Assembly: GCA_018398575.1 (NCBI GenBank)
Contig: JAGTXZ010000008.1
Location: 1,674,001-1,738,000, forward strand
Origin: Ampelomyces quisqualis
Taxonomy: Eukaryota > Ascomycota > Dothideomycetes > Pleosporales > Phaeosphaeriaceae
DNA: 64,000 bases
Direction of reading: 5' to 3'
Of this stretch, positions 10,775-22,473 are shown one piece after another. The notes beneath the pieces are model-generated. The model made no database searches. It had not been told where the DNA came from and saw only the letters and a program-made list of their open reading frames with translations. The number at the start of each line of letters is the position of its first letter. Within the stretch, counting starts at the first letter, position 1. The position numbers and the translations under genes are program-made.

Positions 10775-11283
10775 TTACAACTCGTCCTTACCAACGCCGT
10801 CGATAGTTATCAACTCGGTCTCGAAGACTGCAGTGCGTTAGCTGTCAGAGTCGATTTCGTCAAGGCTCAATTCCACATACTCAAGACGCTGTTGGCCGGG
10901 ATCGGGCCAGCTCCCCTTGAGCCGTAAGCCCAATCTGGCTGGATGGTGAGCTTCCTCTTCTCGCCTGGGCACATGTCGAGAAGACCCTGGTCCCAGCCCT
11001 TGATGACCTGGCCCTGCCCTACCGTGAAGCCCAATGGCTGGCCACGGTTGTAGGAAGCATCGAATTCGGTGCCGTCCTCGAGAGTACCGCGGTAGTGCAC
11101 CTCGATCTTGTCGCCAGCGACGGTTTTGCGGCTGCACTCGACGGAGATGGTGACTTCAGTCTTCAGGTGCTACATCGGTATTAGTATACCTAGGTAGGCA
11201 AGTAGTCGTCAGGAGTCCCTTACCTCGTTGTTGATGACGGCGAACGCAGCCGGGATGAGCGCGAGGATTGCTGCGACCTTCAT
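10775..11283 (-). CDS. FPR2: ER-lumen FKBP-type peptidyl-prolyl isomerase (FKBP2 type), 3 exons
   Basis: Prolyl cis-trans isomerase of the FK506-binding family, acting in protein folding in the ER lumen. Exons are 11283-11224, 11169-10881 and 10827-10775; introns are 54 nt (GTAAGG donor) and 53 nt (GTATGT donor, GCTAAC branch, TGCAG acceptor). The joined frame is 133 aa, usual for FKBP2/Fpr2. Residues 1-15 form a signal peptide. Family motifs appear in order: VECSRKT, HYRGTLEDGTEFDAS, GQVIKGWDQGLLDMC, GEKRKLTI and GPIPANSVL, joined across the last intron to IFETEL. Active-site aromatics and aspartate (HYRG, FDAS, GWDQG) are intact. The protein ends in KDEL, an ER-retrieval signal, which fixes the last exon and the location. 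The last exon is only 53 nt. Confidence 0.95.
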
Positions 11284-12238
11284 AATGTGAAATTGGTGTG
11301 TGTGTGAGCTTCGGAGTTGCGAGATTGCGAGATTGCGAAAATGTGTTCCTAGAACAATTGCAGTCTGTCGCTGATGAACGTGCTTGTTGGGGGAACTCTG
11401 CCAAGCCGAAATGTGGCCCCAAACCAATTTAAGCGGGGTGAGAGGATGTGATTGGTCACAACCAGGAGCACTATCCAACGTCACTACTCCGTACCACGGA
11501 CCGCTCTTACATTCACCTAGAAATCGACATGTTGCGAGCCATGCTACAACTGAGCGGCAGTTACGAATCCGCATCGGCAATTTTCTCGCGACTACGTCTC
11601 ATACATCTTACGTTTCCATTGTTCATGATCCTGGTTCTGTCAAGTAATCTGCGTCGCGCTACTGAGTACCGATCTTGCTACGAAAGCGCGTCCAATTATT
11701 ATTATCACTCGTTGCCAACTGTGACTGGTATTGATCCCGGTACAAGACTTAACTTGGATTCCTACCGCTACCACTGCTTACTTCTATCTATGTTGTCACG
11801 ACAAATCATCAGGCTTATCTTCGCTACCAATACTCAACCACAATAGCTTTGGAGCTGTTGACAATCAGCAAAACTTTTTCATGTTACCACAATAGCATCT
11901 CAAGCTACCCAAGAACAAACAGGAACTTGTCGATTTTACCACAAAAATATTTCCAGCTATCTGTCGCTACCGGCGGTCGATCACCATTGTGTTGCGTCAC
12001 CCAAACTGTCGTGGTGTGGTTCTCTTTTCACAATGATAATAAAGGGTCTCAGAGTGAAAGCGCTAGACATTGTAGACGATTAGATAACGCTCTAAGATGT
12101 TTAAAAGGCTCCTCACCCGTCTTATTTGTTCAGTGCACTCTGTAACAGTTCACATCAACTGCTGCTTTACTCAAGCTCACACAAATTCCTCTCAAAACCA
12201 CATACCGCACTTGGAAAAGTCCAAGCACACTCCTCAAT
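11284..12238. promoter_or_regulatory. Divergent intergenic region between FKBP and the 12239 gene
   Basis: 955 bases hold both promoters. An ATTGG at 11451-11455 reads as a CCAAT box on the minus strand about 170 bases upstream of the FKBP start. The ~100 bases before 12239 are rich in CT and CA tracts (fungal leader type), with a TTTAAAA motif near 12100 that could serve as a weak TATA box. Open frames here carry no domain and I do not call them genes. Confidence 0.4.
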
Positions 12239-12778
12239 ATGTCATTCAGTATTCTCAACATGATAAGCGACATTAAAAGCGGAAGGCCGGTGGGCATCGT
12301 CAAACAGCATCCCCTCAGCCCTCGTCAGCAGCGCAAAGGAGGCATTACCATGGGCCAGCATCTCGAAGAGTGCGACAGCTACAAGGACAGCGAAGGTCGC
12401 TCTTTCGACAAGATTGTCACAGACGGCCTTCTCGCAGAGGACAACAAAGTCATGCACTCGCCACCCAAACCACAAGTCGCCAAATCAGATGCTCGCAAGT
12501 CTAGCGCACTCGACTTTGACGACGACAAAACCTTCATGGAAAAGCTCTTCTACAAACAAAACTCCAGGTGCTTCGTGCCAAAACCGCGTTATAGGGAGCA
12601 CATCGAAGAGGCAGCTGCTATCAGTGGTTCAGCCAAGCGCAAAGCGGATTCCGATGTCAGCGAAACCCAGGCACACAACATTAAGGTGCTAGGTGGTGGC
12701 TCCGCTGGTGATCAGAGCACATCTGAAAACGACAATGCTCGGAAGCGCCCTCGCACTAGAGCTTACTTCAAGGCGTAA
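12239..12778 (+). CDS. Hypothetical basic-tailed protein, 179 aa
   Basis: Intronless frame of 179 aa with coding-like composition. There is no signal peptide or membrane segment. The first ~50 residues are mixed and polar. The middle (about 95-130) has an acidic-then-aromatic stretch, LDFDDDKTFMEKLFYKQ, and the C-terminus has two basic clusters, AKRKAD and ARKRPRTRAY, that could act as nuclear signals. The KRK...KR arrangement loosely resembles the tails of the genes at 8641-10246 and 14546-16300, but the EGRN motif is absent, so kinship is only suggested. I do not recognise a family. A second in-frame ATG lies at codon 8. Confidence 0.65.
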   Translation: MSFSILNMISDIKSGRPVGIVKQHPLSPRQQRKGGITMGQHLEECDSYKDSEGRSFDKIVTDGLLAEDNKVMHSPPKPQVAKSDARKSSALDFDDDKTFMEKLFYKQNSRCFVPKPRYREHIEEAAAISGSAKRKADSDVSETQAHNIKVLGGGSAGDQSTSENDNARKRPRTRAYFKA

Positions 12779-14545
12779 GGATGTTGTATATTGGTTGGCG
12801 GCAACATGTGTATTAAAAAGGGGCCAGAGGCGTTTAGTCAATGAGATGAATCAAGCTTGTATAAGCTCTAATGTGGGCCCTGGTGTTGTTTGATACTGTA
12901 TCTTCCGTTGTGTAGCATGATCACTTCCACGTGTCTTCAGAATCACGATTCGTGTTGAATGTGATGTGTATAATTTTCAGAATGTTATGAATTGCGTTAC
13001 AATGCACTTGAGATGAACTATGATTCGTGTTGAATGTGATGTGTACAAATTTCAAAATCTCATGAATCGTGTTACAATACACTATAAATTTGCGTTCCAT
13101 CATTTGTGTTCTGTTCGTTCGGGTGAGTTCCGGAACCTCAAAGTCACTCAATGTTCTGAACAGGAAGGGTTGAACATTACCCTTCCAGACACAGCTTCAA
13201 TATCTCGAATCCAAATCGCTTGCACATCCGACATTGTATATTCTAGCTCTTCGTTAAGAGCAGATTGCCATCTTTGTACGAATCGTCATTTGCAGGACGC
13301 GTACACCGAGGGCGACTCGCTCGAGCTCCACGGTATGAGCTACGCACTCTAGCATAACGCATCTCATGGACCATAATAACTTTGAATGCCTTTTTATTGA
13401 CTAAGTACTGTCACCTCGGGGATGCATCTAACCTGACGCCAGTTCTCAAAGCCGTGTCAACGCCTTTTCAGGCAATCTGGATTGCCTCGAATTACAAGAG
13501 CGAGTAGTACGCCGCGTAGACCCAGTAGTTGCCCCGGATATTCAATCGTAGTTTCTATTCAATTATAGACTTGTAACTGTGTCCCCGGTGCCCAGATCGG
13601 GCTGGATAGAAACGGGTCATCCATGATTCAGGTCGACGGAGCTACGAGAATTTTGTTCTGGTGCTCCAAAAGAAGCAGATAGTTTCAATTTTTCAGTAGT
13701 GGGTATCCCAGGTACGAAGAATAGGGAAACGGGCTTAGCAAGCCGCGTCGCGAATGTTAATTGCCGAAGTTGAGCGGTGGACGACTGTCGCGCTCGCATC
13801 AAGCGCCTAGACGGCGTTTCGCAGGCTGGAGACTCACCAGGGCGTGATTTTTGGCCGATAGGTATCGAGAAGTTTGAGACTCGAAATAGGGGTGGGTAGT
13901 CTAGACGGCGGCATCGTGCTGTCTGCCATTGAGTGGCCTTCCACAGTCGGCCACTCAACTTTCTCAACCCTCAGGCTCACACCCAAAGCTCCGGAGTTTG
14001 TGGTACCAGAAGATTTGAGTCATCTGGATAGCTAGAATGAGCTGTGGTGTTGCATGGTGGTCTCAGGTATTTTCCTCTCTTCGCAATCTTTATTCAGTAG
14101 CCTAGAATGAAGTGAAAGTGCGTATACAATACCACAACTTGTACAATGTGATGCAACATATGCTGTCTGCGCAACGTGCAAAAACTGCCTTTGTTTGCTC
14201 GAATGTTTTCATCTTTCAGTGTCTGTTCAGTCTTTACATTACGGCCGCGACATTCGTTCTCGACCCGTGATCACCAATACTCTATTCACTGCCATCCCCT
14301 CCCGCTCTGCACAAACTTTGCGTCGCACCATCGAGCTTGGCAGCGCTGTCACGCACTCACGTCCCGCTTCTTTCCCAAAAGTGTTCCCAACCCAAGCGAT
14401 CTTCTTTTCTCACCAAGTCGGCAACCCGAGCACCATCGCTGCAATCACCCAGATTGACCCAAGCTGGTCCTATTACAACTGTCAACACCCAAGAACCTTT
14501 GGCACTTCAGTATTCACAGACTGATCGCTTTCGAACGACGACATC
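12779..14545. other. 1.8-kb intergenic stretch with a short tandem duplication
   Basis: No supported gene. It holds the 3' end of the 12239 gene, a two-copy 75-bp direct repeat (12947-13090) and, before 14546, a C/T-rich leader-like stretch. A 116-codon minus-strand frame at 13617-13967 and plus-strand frames at 14176-14621 have no domain and overlap likely untranslated sequence. Confidence 0.5.
12947..13090. repeat. Two-copy direct repeat, period 75 bp
   Basis: The segment starting GATTCGTGTTGAATGTGATG at 12947 recurs at 13022 with about 80% visible identity through GTTACAAT(G/A)CACT. Differences are mainly substitutions. It lies in the 3' flank of the 12239 gene and does not encode anything I recognise. 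Confidence 0.8.
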
Positions 14546-16300
14546 ATGTCATCAGTTCCATCCACCACCCGCGGTACTAACCGTGGACTTTCACACCAAG
14601 GTGCCCGACGCCAAACCCTAGACAAACCAAAGAAATCGTTTTCGACCTGGGAGAACGGGAGCAAGGTCATTGAGGAGTCCCTGAATCAACTCCGGAGCAT
14701 GGGCAGCCAGATTCGCAAACTGCTCAAGACCGTTGACGAGATAACTGACAAGGTTGTTCAAGACGCTCTAGTGGGCCACTTGATGCCTCTTCGGCAGATG
14801 CTGGACGCTCAGCTAGACATCAAGAAGACGGAAGCGAATATCGCACAGACTTGCTTGAAAGGTTTGCGTGGAGAGCCGCCTCAAGACCTGGGCAAGGACT
14901 ACATGGACATGTTCGCCGAAGCAATGAGTGGTGCACCCGAGAGCATGACCATCGCCCAGTTAAAGCACTACATCACCGCCACAATGGTCGCAGCGAAGGC
15001 TCATAAGAAGCCGAAATTAAAGGCTTTGGCGAAACGTGACCAGAATGCCAGCGTGAAGACCAAGTCTGAGCAGGAGTCAAAGAGCACCAAGAAACCCAAG
15101 ACAAAGCAGGCCAGCGTGTTCGACCCGAAGCCAGAAAATATTCGAATCGTGAAGAAGAAGTTTCCTTCAACGAAGAAGGCTATACCCACCACAAAGATCA
15201 CGACCAAGCCAGGCCTCTCGGAGAAACAGCTTAACAAACTATTTGAGGACTCTGAGGAGGATACTGTGAGCAGTTCAGCAGAAGTCAATACCGAAGCCTC
15301 TCTTAGTTCAAAATCCGAGAAGAAGAATCATGCTCCCGAAGAGCTCGGCTCGAAGCACAAGGCAGAGGGAAACAATGCGTCCGTGGCGGAGACAGAATTC
15401 CTGGACCTGAAGGCTAGCATCACCAAGCATGAGCCCGGAGAGCGTGTACCAACAACTGTATCAACAGTACAGCAGGCCACGGCTTTGTCATTTTCGGAAA
15501 AAGCTGACGAGGACGCGATGCTCTCCAAGATGTCGCATGAGCCACCAGCCCCATCCGCTCACTGCGAGCTCGAAGAGACGACTGTTGTCATCACTGCGGA
15601 CACAAAGAAGAATACGAGTGGTAGTTCCCATACCCCTCCAACAAAAGCAACCAACAAGCTCGCCGATGGACGCAAGAATCGCCGCACTGTAGGCATGCCA
15701 GGCGTTGCTATACCCGTACAAAAGAAGAAGAAGCGCATACTAATGACTGAAGTCGAATCGAACAACAAGAAAGGCAAGGAGACGAATCACTCCAATAAGT
15801 CCGTGGAGGAACCAGAGTTTACAAAGAAAGATGAAAGCGCGGAGACGCCGGAAGTGGATGACGAGAAGACTGAGGCAGCTGCATCAAGCGAAGAAGTCAA
15901 GAGCGCCCTTTCATCCGCCACGCCTCACGCCAACACTGCGCAAGCGGACGTGCAGAGCTCCGATCCAAATGACAATCTTGACGACGACCATGATGGCAAG
16001 GAGACTAGTGAAGGCTCAGCACCTCGTGACCACAGCCGCCAGGCTGTGCCCAAGAGCGGTAGCAAGCGCAAGTACTCGGACGACCACAGCACACTGCCTT
16101 CGAAGCGGCCTGCGATTGAGGGGCGCAATTTGGCGAGCCCTAGAGTACGTATGCGCTCTTTCCAACATGCGGAAATGTATACTGACCAGCCACAGACTCG
16201 CCGTTCCACTCCTACCACCACACTTCCTGATGTGGTGGACATAGACTCTGCTCCTGCCCCAGTTGCGCCCATTTCTTACCCTAACCCTGACCCTATATAG
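14546..16300 (+). CDS. Hypothetical nuclear-type protein, paralogue of 8641-10246
   Basis: Exons are 14546-16144 and 16196-16300, separated by a 51-nt intron (GTACGT donor, CTGAC branch, CACAG acceptor), giving 567 aa. The intron length is a multiple of three without a stop, so retention would give 584 aa. I recognise no domain. Residues 30-110 are predicted helical and possibly coiled coil (IEESLNQLRSMGSQIRKLLK onward). About 150-500 is Lys/Glu/Ser/Thr-rich and likely disordered. Near 506-528 lie SKRKYSDDHS and KRPAIEGRN, matching KRKRSEV and KRVAVEGRN in the minus-strand gene at 8641-10246. In both genes a phase-0 intron follows the residues after EGRN, and the last exon begins TRR and has an acidic DID patch. 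A nuclear, perhaps chromatin-associated, protein is plausible but unproven. Confidence 0.75.
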   Translation: MSSVPSTTRGTNRGLSHQGARRQTLDKPKKSFSTWENGSKVIEESLNQLRSMGSQIRKLLKTVDEITDKVVQDALVGHLMPLRQMLDAQLDIKKTEANIAQTCLKGLRGEPPQDLGKDYMDMFAEAMSGAPESMTIAQLKHYITATMVAAKAHKKPKLKALAKRDQNASVKTKSEQESKSTKKPKTKQASVFDPKPENIRIVKKKFPSTKKAIPTTKITTKPGLSEKQLNKLFEDSEEDTVSSSAEVNTEASLSSKSEKKNHAPEELGSKHKAEGNNASVAETEFLDLKASITKHEPGERVPTTVSTVQQATALSFSEKADEDAMLSKMSHEPPAPSAHCELEETTVVITADTKKNTSGSSHTPPTKATNKLADGRKNRRTVGMPGVAIPVQKKKKRILMTEVESNNKKGKETNHSNKSVEEPEFTKKDESAETPEVDDEKTEAAASSEEVKSALSSATPHANTAQADVQSSDPNDNLDDDHDGKETSEGSAPRDHSRQAVPKSGSKRKYSDDHSTLPSKRPAIEGRNLASPRVRMRSFQHAEMYTDQPQTRRSTPTTTLPDVVDIDSAPAPVAPISYPNPDPI

Positions 16301-16875
16301 AAGGGCGACGGACCGAATACCACAGAAATTGAAAATGCAGTTCATGCATGGTCTCTTGTTCTGTGGGACTGAGGCAAAGAACGATTGTCTTCATGCTGTA
16401 GCTCGTGCAACCCAATCCGCTAGTGTGGCGAGTGCCAGCTTGATGCGTTCAGAAAAAGAAGTGAGAGTGTATACTGGTTCACCGGGGTTAGTCAGGCTAG
16501 GTGCTCAGAGCTCGCCACCTTATGTTTGGAACGGGAACAGGCTAGTATAGCCCTTAGCGTGGCGAGGTCAAATACTTTCTTAATTATAGAAAAAGATATG
16601 GCGCAGATTAGCCCTTGTCGTGAAGATTACTAAGTTGTGTAACCTCTGAATTGTTAGTGACGTTATCCATTTTAGTTGCAAAGAAGAGGATAACTGAAAA
16701 GGATGCAAGATTAAGGATACGTTGCTGCGATTCTTGGGTGCAGGATAGATCTGTTTGCCTAGAGGTCTCGCACAACCTCGCTATTATCTACGTGGATTCG
16801 GATTGATATGCGTGGTGACATAAGGTCGTCAAGGGAATGGACGTCGCCATTGGGATGCGTTACACATTTAGACTC
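16301..16875. other. Intergenic, no gene seen
   Basis: 575 bases between the stop of the 14546 gene and the minus-strand remnant ending at 16876. AT content rises toward the right. A short plus-strand frame (16263-16550) overlaps the end of the preceding gene and has no support. Confidence 0.5.
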
Positions 16876-17086
16876 CTACGTTCTGCAAAGCATGGTTCCA
16901 GCTAGTACGAGGACTAAGACACGTCCCTGTTTGATTGCAGATGCGGTGCGCTTGTAGAACTGCTTGAACGCTGCGGTCGTGGTCCGATAGGCCATCTCAG
17001 GTGCGTGCTCTGGGAGATTCCCCAGGTACGGATTATCCAGTTTGCCGTTGGATAGGAGCCTCAAGGCGATGGCTTTCGATGACGAT
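16876..17086 (-). pseudogene. Probable 3' remnant of a gene cut by the CACTA element
   Basis: A minus-strand frame ends with a stop at 16876 and stays open right up to 17086, the base before the transposon. Its ~70 codons look protein-like, with segments such as LSNGKLDNPYLGNLPEHAPE and TAAFKQFYKR. There is no good ATG near the transposon edge, so the start would have lain beyond it. Reading through the empty site, from 17086 to 30348 on the minus strand, the frame continues about ten codons before a TAG that RIP could have made from CAG. I do not recognise the family. Confidence 0.35.
17084..17086. other. Left 3-bp target-site duplication (GAT) of the CACTA element
   Basis: GAT directly precedes the inverted repeat starting CACTGGGG at 17087 and recurs directly after the other end, at 30345-30347. 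A 3-bp duplication is the length expected for CACTA/EnSpm elements. Confidence 0.7.
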
Positions 17087-17229
17087 CACTGGGGTACAAA
17101 TGCGGTGTTAAATACCCAGCGCGGTGTTAATATACACCGCAGTATCGTGTAAACTTACTCCTTTACACCACACGTAGGGGATATTTACACGGCTCTGGTG
17201 TATATTACACTGTCGCGGTGTTTTTTTGC

Positions 17230-20200
17230 CTATCTAATCTTACAGTATATTATCTTATATTTTGTTAAAATATATATAAACTATATATTACGCAAAATTA
17301 ATAAAAATTCTGCTGTTATACGCTCTAACTAGTACGTTATTTAAGCTAGGCAAATAGTACTTGCTAATACTACTTACTATATAAGATATAAGTAAATGTT
17401 AACGTAGTTAAGCACAAAATCTTAAAAGCTATTAGGTTTTTAACTAGAAATATATTTAGAGTTAAGCTAATTAATCTTTCTTTAATCTAATTTAACCTAT
17501 TATTATAAGCTGCAAGTAGTTCCTTATAATAGCATTTACTATAGCGCTCTAAGCTTCTAGCAAATTAGAGATATAAAGGTAAAGTTAATTGTTTGTTTAA
17601 ACGAACACCTGTTACCTTTATAGCTATCTAAAACTAATTCTCTATAATAGTAAATATTCTTATTAATAACTACAGTAGTTACTTATTAGTTAAACTGCGT
17701 TAATAGGCTTTACTAAGTACCTGCTGCTTATTACTAAAACTCTTAGAGGTTTGTGTTTAAGATAGTGTTAGTAAATACACTACAACTAGGTAGCCTTAGT
17801 TAGAAGTAGTAGACGTAGCAGGCGTTATAGCCTGCTAAGTCTTTAGTAATCTTAACAACTACTGCCTTCTGTTAAGCAGAAGAGACTAGAAATAAGATCT
17901 AGATATATGCCTAAGAATACTATTAAATTAAGATTAGTTAATAAAGTTATAAGCGCTTATAGCCTATTAAAAGTTATTACGCGTGTAAGCTTAAGGCGCT
18001 GCGTAACTTTATAGCTATATAGGTTTAAATCCCCCTTACGTCTTTTATAGTGTAGTAGCTTAGGTTTTATAATTAGCTCTATACTCTTATAGCTATTACG
18101 CAGACAGTTGCTCTTAGGGAGCTTAAGATGCTGCGTAATTTTATAGCTATATATAATTAAAGCACTTTTGTTAGTTAAGTACTAGATTTCTGTTAAGACT
18201 TGTGTGCTATTTATACTAGAGTTTTTATTACCTAGCTACTTCTTAACTATAAGAACTTCCTTTAATCTATTGCATTTAATAAAGATAGTTATTGTAAATA
18301 TTGTGTTAACAGCTACTAGAATAAAATACAGTGCTTTATTGCTCTTCTTTACCTAATAGAGTCTACCTTAGTTCTTGTAAGCTATTAAATTCTAGGGTAT
18401 ATAAACAACTTAAATAAAAGTAGTTATATAAGAGGTTAAAGAAAAGTATATAGTAGGCAGGCACTAGTTAAGATAGAAATTACTAGCCTATATAAGAACT
18501 TTCTTTAATCCTTTGCACTTTATAAAGGCACAATCTAGATAAAAGTAGTTATACAAAAAGTTAAGGAAAAGCATATAGTAGGTAGAGAAAAGTAGTTATA
18601 CAAGAGGTTAAGAAAAAGTATATAGTAGGTAGGTACTAAGTAAGATAGAAATTGCTTGCCTATATAAGAACTTTCTTAAATTCTTTGCACTTAATAACAG
18701 CAATTATTATTATATATATTATCCTAATATTAATTAAACTTGTAGTAACTTGTTATTCTTCTTTGTAAATAGAAAACTATCTTATTTCTTATAAGTTATT
18801 AGATTTTAGCGTAGATAAACAAACTAGAGGAAAGCAGTTGTAGTTTATAGAGGAACATTAATAGCAGTACAAGGAGTAGTTTATATATTATAGTAGGTAG
18901 AGCGTTAAAAGAGTAAAAAACCTTATAATTAAGGCGCTGCATTACTGTTTAAGCTATTTTTATAAAGTTTCTTTAGTTAAGAGTGTTATCTCTATTCTCT
19001 AAGGCATTGCAATTCTCTTACTAGTTATTAGCTTATCCTTAGATGCAGATTATTATACCTACCTTATTATTAAAGTAGATAATAATATTACTAGTCTTAG
19101 TATTATGTGTAGTATTGCCTCTTTACCTAATAATAGTTATAAAAGTAGTATAAGCTATATTGCCTTAGCGCTCTAAGTATAGCTAGAAGGTAGCAATTAA
19201 ACAGCGTATTTATTAGAGTTATCTTACTAACTCTTTACTAACCTAGTACTGCTAAACATGTTACTATTACATTTAGAAGTTGCTTTACAGCTTTAGTAGT
19301 GTTAATAAGATTCTTAATACTCTTATTAAGGTAAGTGTAACGCTTAAGGTAAGTTTTAAATATACTGTATAGTTTGCTATTAGATTCTTAGAGAGCTAGA
19401 TACTTAAGTTAGAGTTAGAGATTATTATATAAGAGTTGTTTACTAGCTTTAAATGTCTTACTGCTGTTTAAGTTATTGTCTTAAAGTACCTTTAGTTAGT
19501 TTCTTGTGTAAAGATAGTGCTACTAAGAAGAGAGTAGCAAGTTCTAACAAGCAGGGAATTGTTTACTTGTGTTAAGGTTCTTACTACTATTTAAAAGTCT
19601 TTTCCTTAATATATTGTTAGGTAAGTAGGCTAGTAAATAGGATATATAATTAGAAGCTTGCTAAAAAAGCGCACTCCTTATAAGCTTATAATTGCAGCTT
19701 TTATTATCTGCTCTAGTGTAAAGAGAATAATAAATAGAAGAAGTAAGGCAGGATATATAGATTATATAGTAGAGCAAGTAGCGTGCGCACGCAGGTACTT
19801 TCTTAGTTTACTTTTTATTAAATTATTTAGACAAGAATTCTATATGCAACTGCTATATAGAATATATATTACTACTACTATACTACTATACTAGTCTATC
19901 TTACTTGTTAGAGTTATTCTTATCTAAGCTAAAAGAGCTAGAAAAAATAGTTATTGCGTAGGCTTTACCCTTTCTCTTATTAGAGTATTAACTTTAACTA
20001 TGTAAGCTTATAACATTATTTTCTCTATTAGATACTTCTTTTAGTTGTATCCTATTAGTACTTGCTTTGCCTAATAGCGCTGCAGCCTTTCTTAATAAGA
20101 TACAGCTTTATTAGCTTAGGTAAAGTATATTCTCTTAACTATGTCTAGTGCTAAGCTTATAATCTCTAGAAGGTAGAGATTTATATTACTCTTTTGCCTA

Positions 20201-22471
20201 AGAGTATATTACTTTTGCGTCTCTAATAGTCTATTAAGTCTTTAAGTGCAGCCTTTCTCTTCTTGCTTTATTAAGCTTAGCAAATTTATTGCATATACTC
20301 TAACAACACTTTACCTCTAAGTACTACTTAGCTATAGTAAGAAAAAGTTAAAGCATATTAAGATTCTATAATATGCCCTATTTTAGCTATATCTTTGTAG
20401 GAAATATATCTATTACGTGCCTTACGTTCTAGAACTTATATATCTAAAGAATGCAACAGTAGATATTTAGTGTAAGATTGTATAGTATACTCTTGTCTAG
20501 TATAACGTTCTTTTCTTATAACGTAGGACTAGGCTTACTATATTATTAAGATAGTAACAATTAAGTAACCTTGCGTTGTTATAGGTCTAAGATCTCTTTA
20601 TTTGTAAGAAGCTACAGTAGTCTCTTTACTTTAGTAAGTTTCTTGTTAACTACCTCTTTATAGGTTAGTAGTATAAAAGCTGTAGGTTTTTATACATTTA
20701 GCGCAAAAGGCAGTTTGTTCTTTAACAGTCTTTTCTTGTTTTGCCTAGGCACGCTATATATACTTTATCTACTTAGATATTTTCTAACATCTAAGTATAT
20801 TATAATACTATTTAATATTATAGTATGTTAATGTTACTAGTAGCGCAGAATAGTTAGTTAAGTAAAGTGTTAACTTTAACTAGATAATTAATAGTTTCTA
20901 TCTAAAGTTTAAGATGCCTAAAACTAATAGTTAACTTACCCTATATTATCTAAGTTATCTGCTATATGTTTATAAGAGCTACGTAGAGTTTCTGTACAAT
21001 TAATGTATACTTTAATATACTTAGTAGAGAACTCTAGTATAGATAGCATCCTTTAGCAACCTTCTACGCAATATAGTAATTCTTTTAGTCTTAATACTTA
21101 AGGGTAATAGTTGTTTAGCAGTAATAATTGTACCTTATTATTGTTAGAGTCTACAAACCCTGTAGCAGCGTGTTTAGCCTTCTTATAGGCTGTTAGTTTT
21201 AGAATATATTTCTACGTATATAGACTGTTTGCGCTTACCTTTCTCTACTTAAGCTACTACTTTTTTTTAGTTACACTAAGTAGTCCTTAACGCCTACTTA
21301 ATTAGCTAGGCTCTATTAAAATACTAAGCTGCCTATAGCTACTTACGTGCTACGTAGTCTTTTATTGCAGTATAGTCTAGTATAGTAATTTTGTTAAATT
21401 TACAGCTTTCCTTATATTGCTATTAGATGTTACACGCTATGCAAATTAATCTCTTCTATACTCTTTCTCTATTCTTGCTTATAAAACTCCTATATATATT
21501 TAGAGGTATTAGAATTCTTATATAGGTAGCTACGTATACTACTAGTAATTTAAAATCCTCTAATTTTAGACGTTGTTAAGGACTACGTAGTTTCGTAATC
21601 TTTTAGGTACTATACTTAAATTAAGAAGGTTTAAATAATAGAGGTATAAGTCGCAAGTTTCTTATAGTTTCTAATTACATTATTTTATTGTTATCTTTTA
21701 TTACTTATTGCTATATAATTGCAGGTTTTAGGTTTAATAGCAGACTCTACATAGAGCGCTGCTGCTAAATCTTTAGATATACATATCTAAGTTGTTATTT
21801 ATTACCTATTAGTAGATAGGTGTTATTCTAGTCTAGAAGTAGATATTAGTTTTATTAGTCTAAACCTTATAAAAGACAGTTTAGATGTAGACTTACAGGG
21901 CCAACTAGGCTTAATTATAGCTACTGTCTAGTTATTAGCTTATTTATAGTTCTCTTTAGTTGCCCCTCTGCCTTACAGAAGGTATGCCTTCTCTATATTG
22001 TAATAGACTATAGCCTTTAGTGTCTACACAGGTACGTAGATATTTTAGAGATTAAATATAGCTGAATCCTAGTAGATAGGTGCTCTAAACGCTTACAGCA
22101 AAAGACATTTATATTACTAGTTATTAACCTTAACTCTATTATTAGCACTACCTCTGTTAACTATTAGTATATAGGTGTGTTACAATAGCAACTATATACT
22201 CTTTTAATACACTATATTATCTATATTACTATTTCTAATAAAGAGTTTCTGCTAACAACAATGTTATAGTATTGCAGACGTTGCCTAGTACTTTAAGAGA
22301 CATACTATCTAGCTAACTAATTAGCTAGCCTTAGTAAGTAATTAATTTAAACATACTCTTAAACTCTGTTTTATCTGCTAAATATGCAATAGATTAGCTT
22401 ACAGAATAGTAATACGCTAGACGTATACACTATCTTAGAAGTTTTAATTAATAGCAAGAGTAATAACTAGA
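17230..22471. other. AT-rich interior of the CACTA element, content unresolved
   Basis: Strongly AT-rich sequence full of TAG/TAA, with CpA and TpG scarce. I could not identify a protein family on either strand. The only intact frame of note (19658-19894) is short and of low-complexity composition. Imperfect tandem repeats occur at 18412-18700. Confidence 0.5.
18412..18700. repeat. Imperfect tandem repeat inside the CACTA element
   Basis: Segments with AAAGTAGTTATAYAARAGGTTAA followed by GTATATAGTAGG recur near 18418, 18541 and 18592. The first and third copies extend through GATAGAAATT and CCTATATAAGAACTTTCTT to TTTGCACTT. Spacing is uneven and the middle copy is truncated. Confidence 0.65.
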
Positions 22472-22473
22472 TA

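Noticed and set aside
13617..13967. 116-codon minus-strand frame
   Set aside because: Random-looking composition with no domain or conserved neighbour.
19658..19894. 78-codon open frame in AT-rich DNA
   Set aside because: Ile/Lys/Tyr-rich by composition, within a RIPed transposon, no family resemblance.
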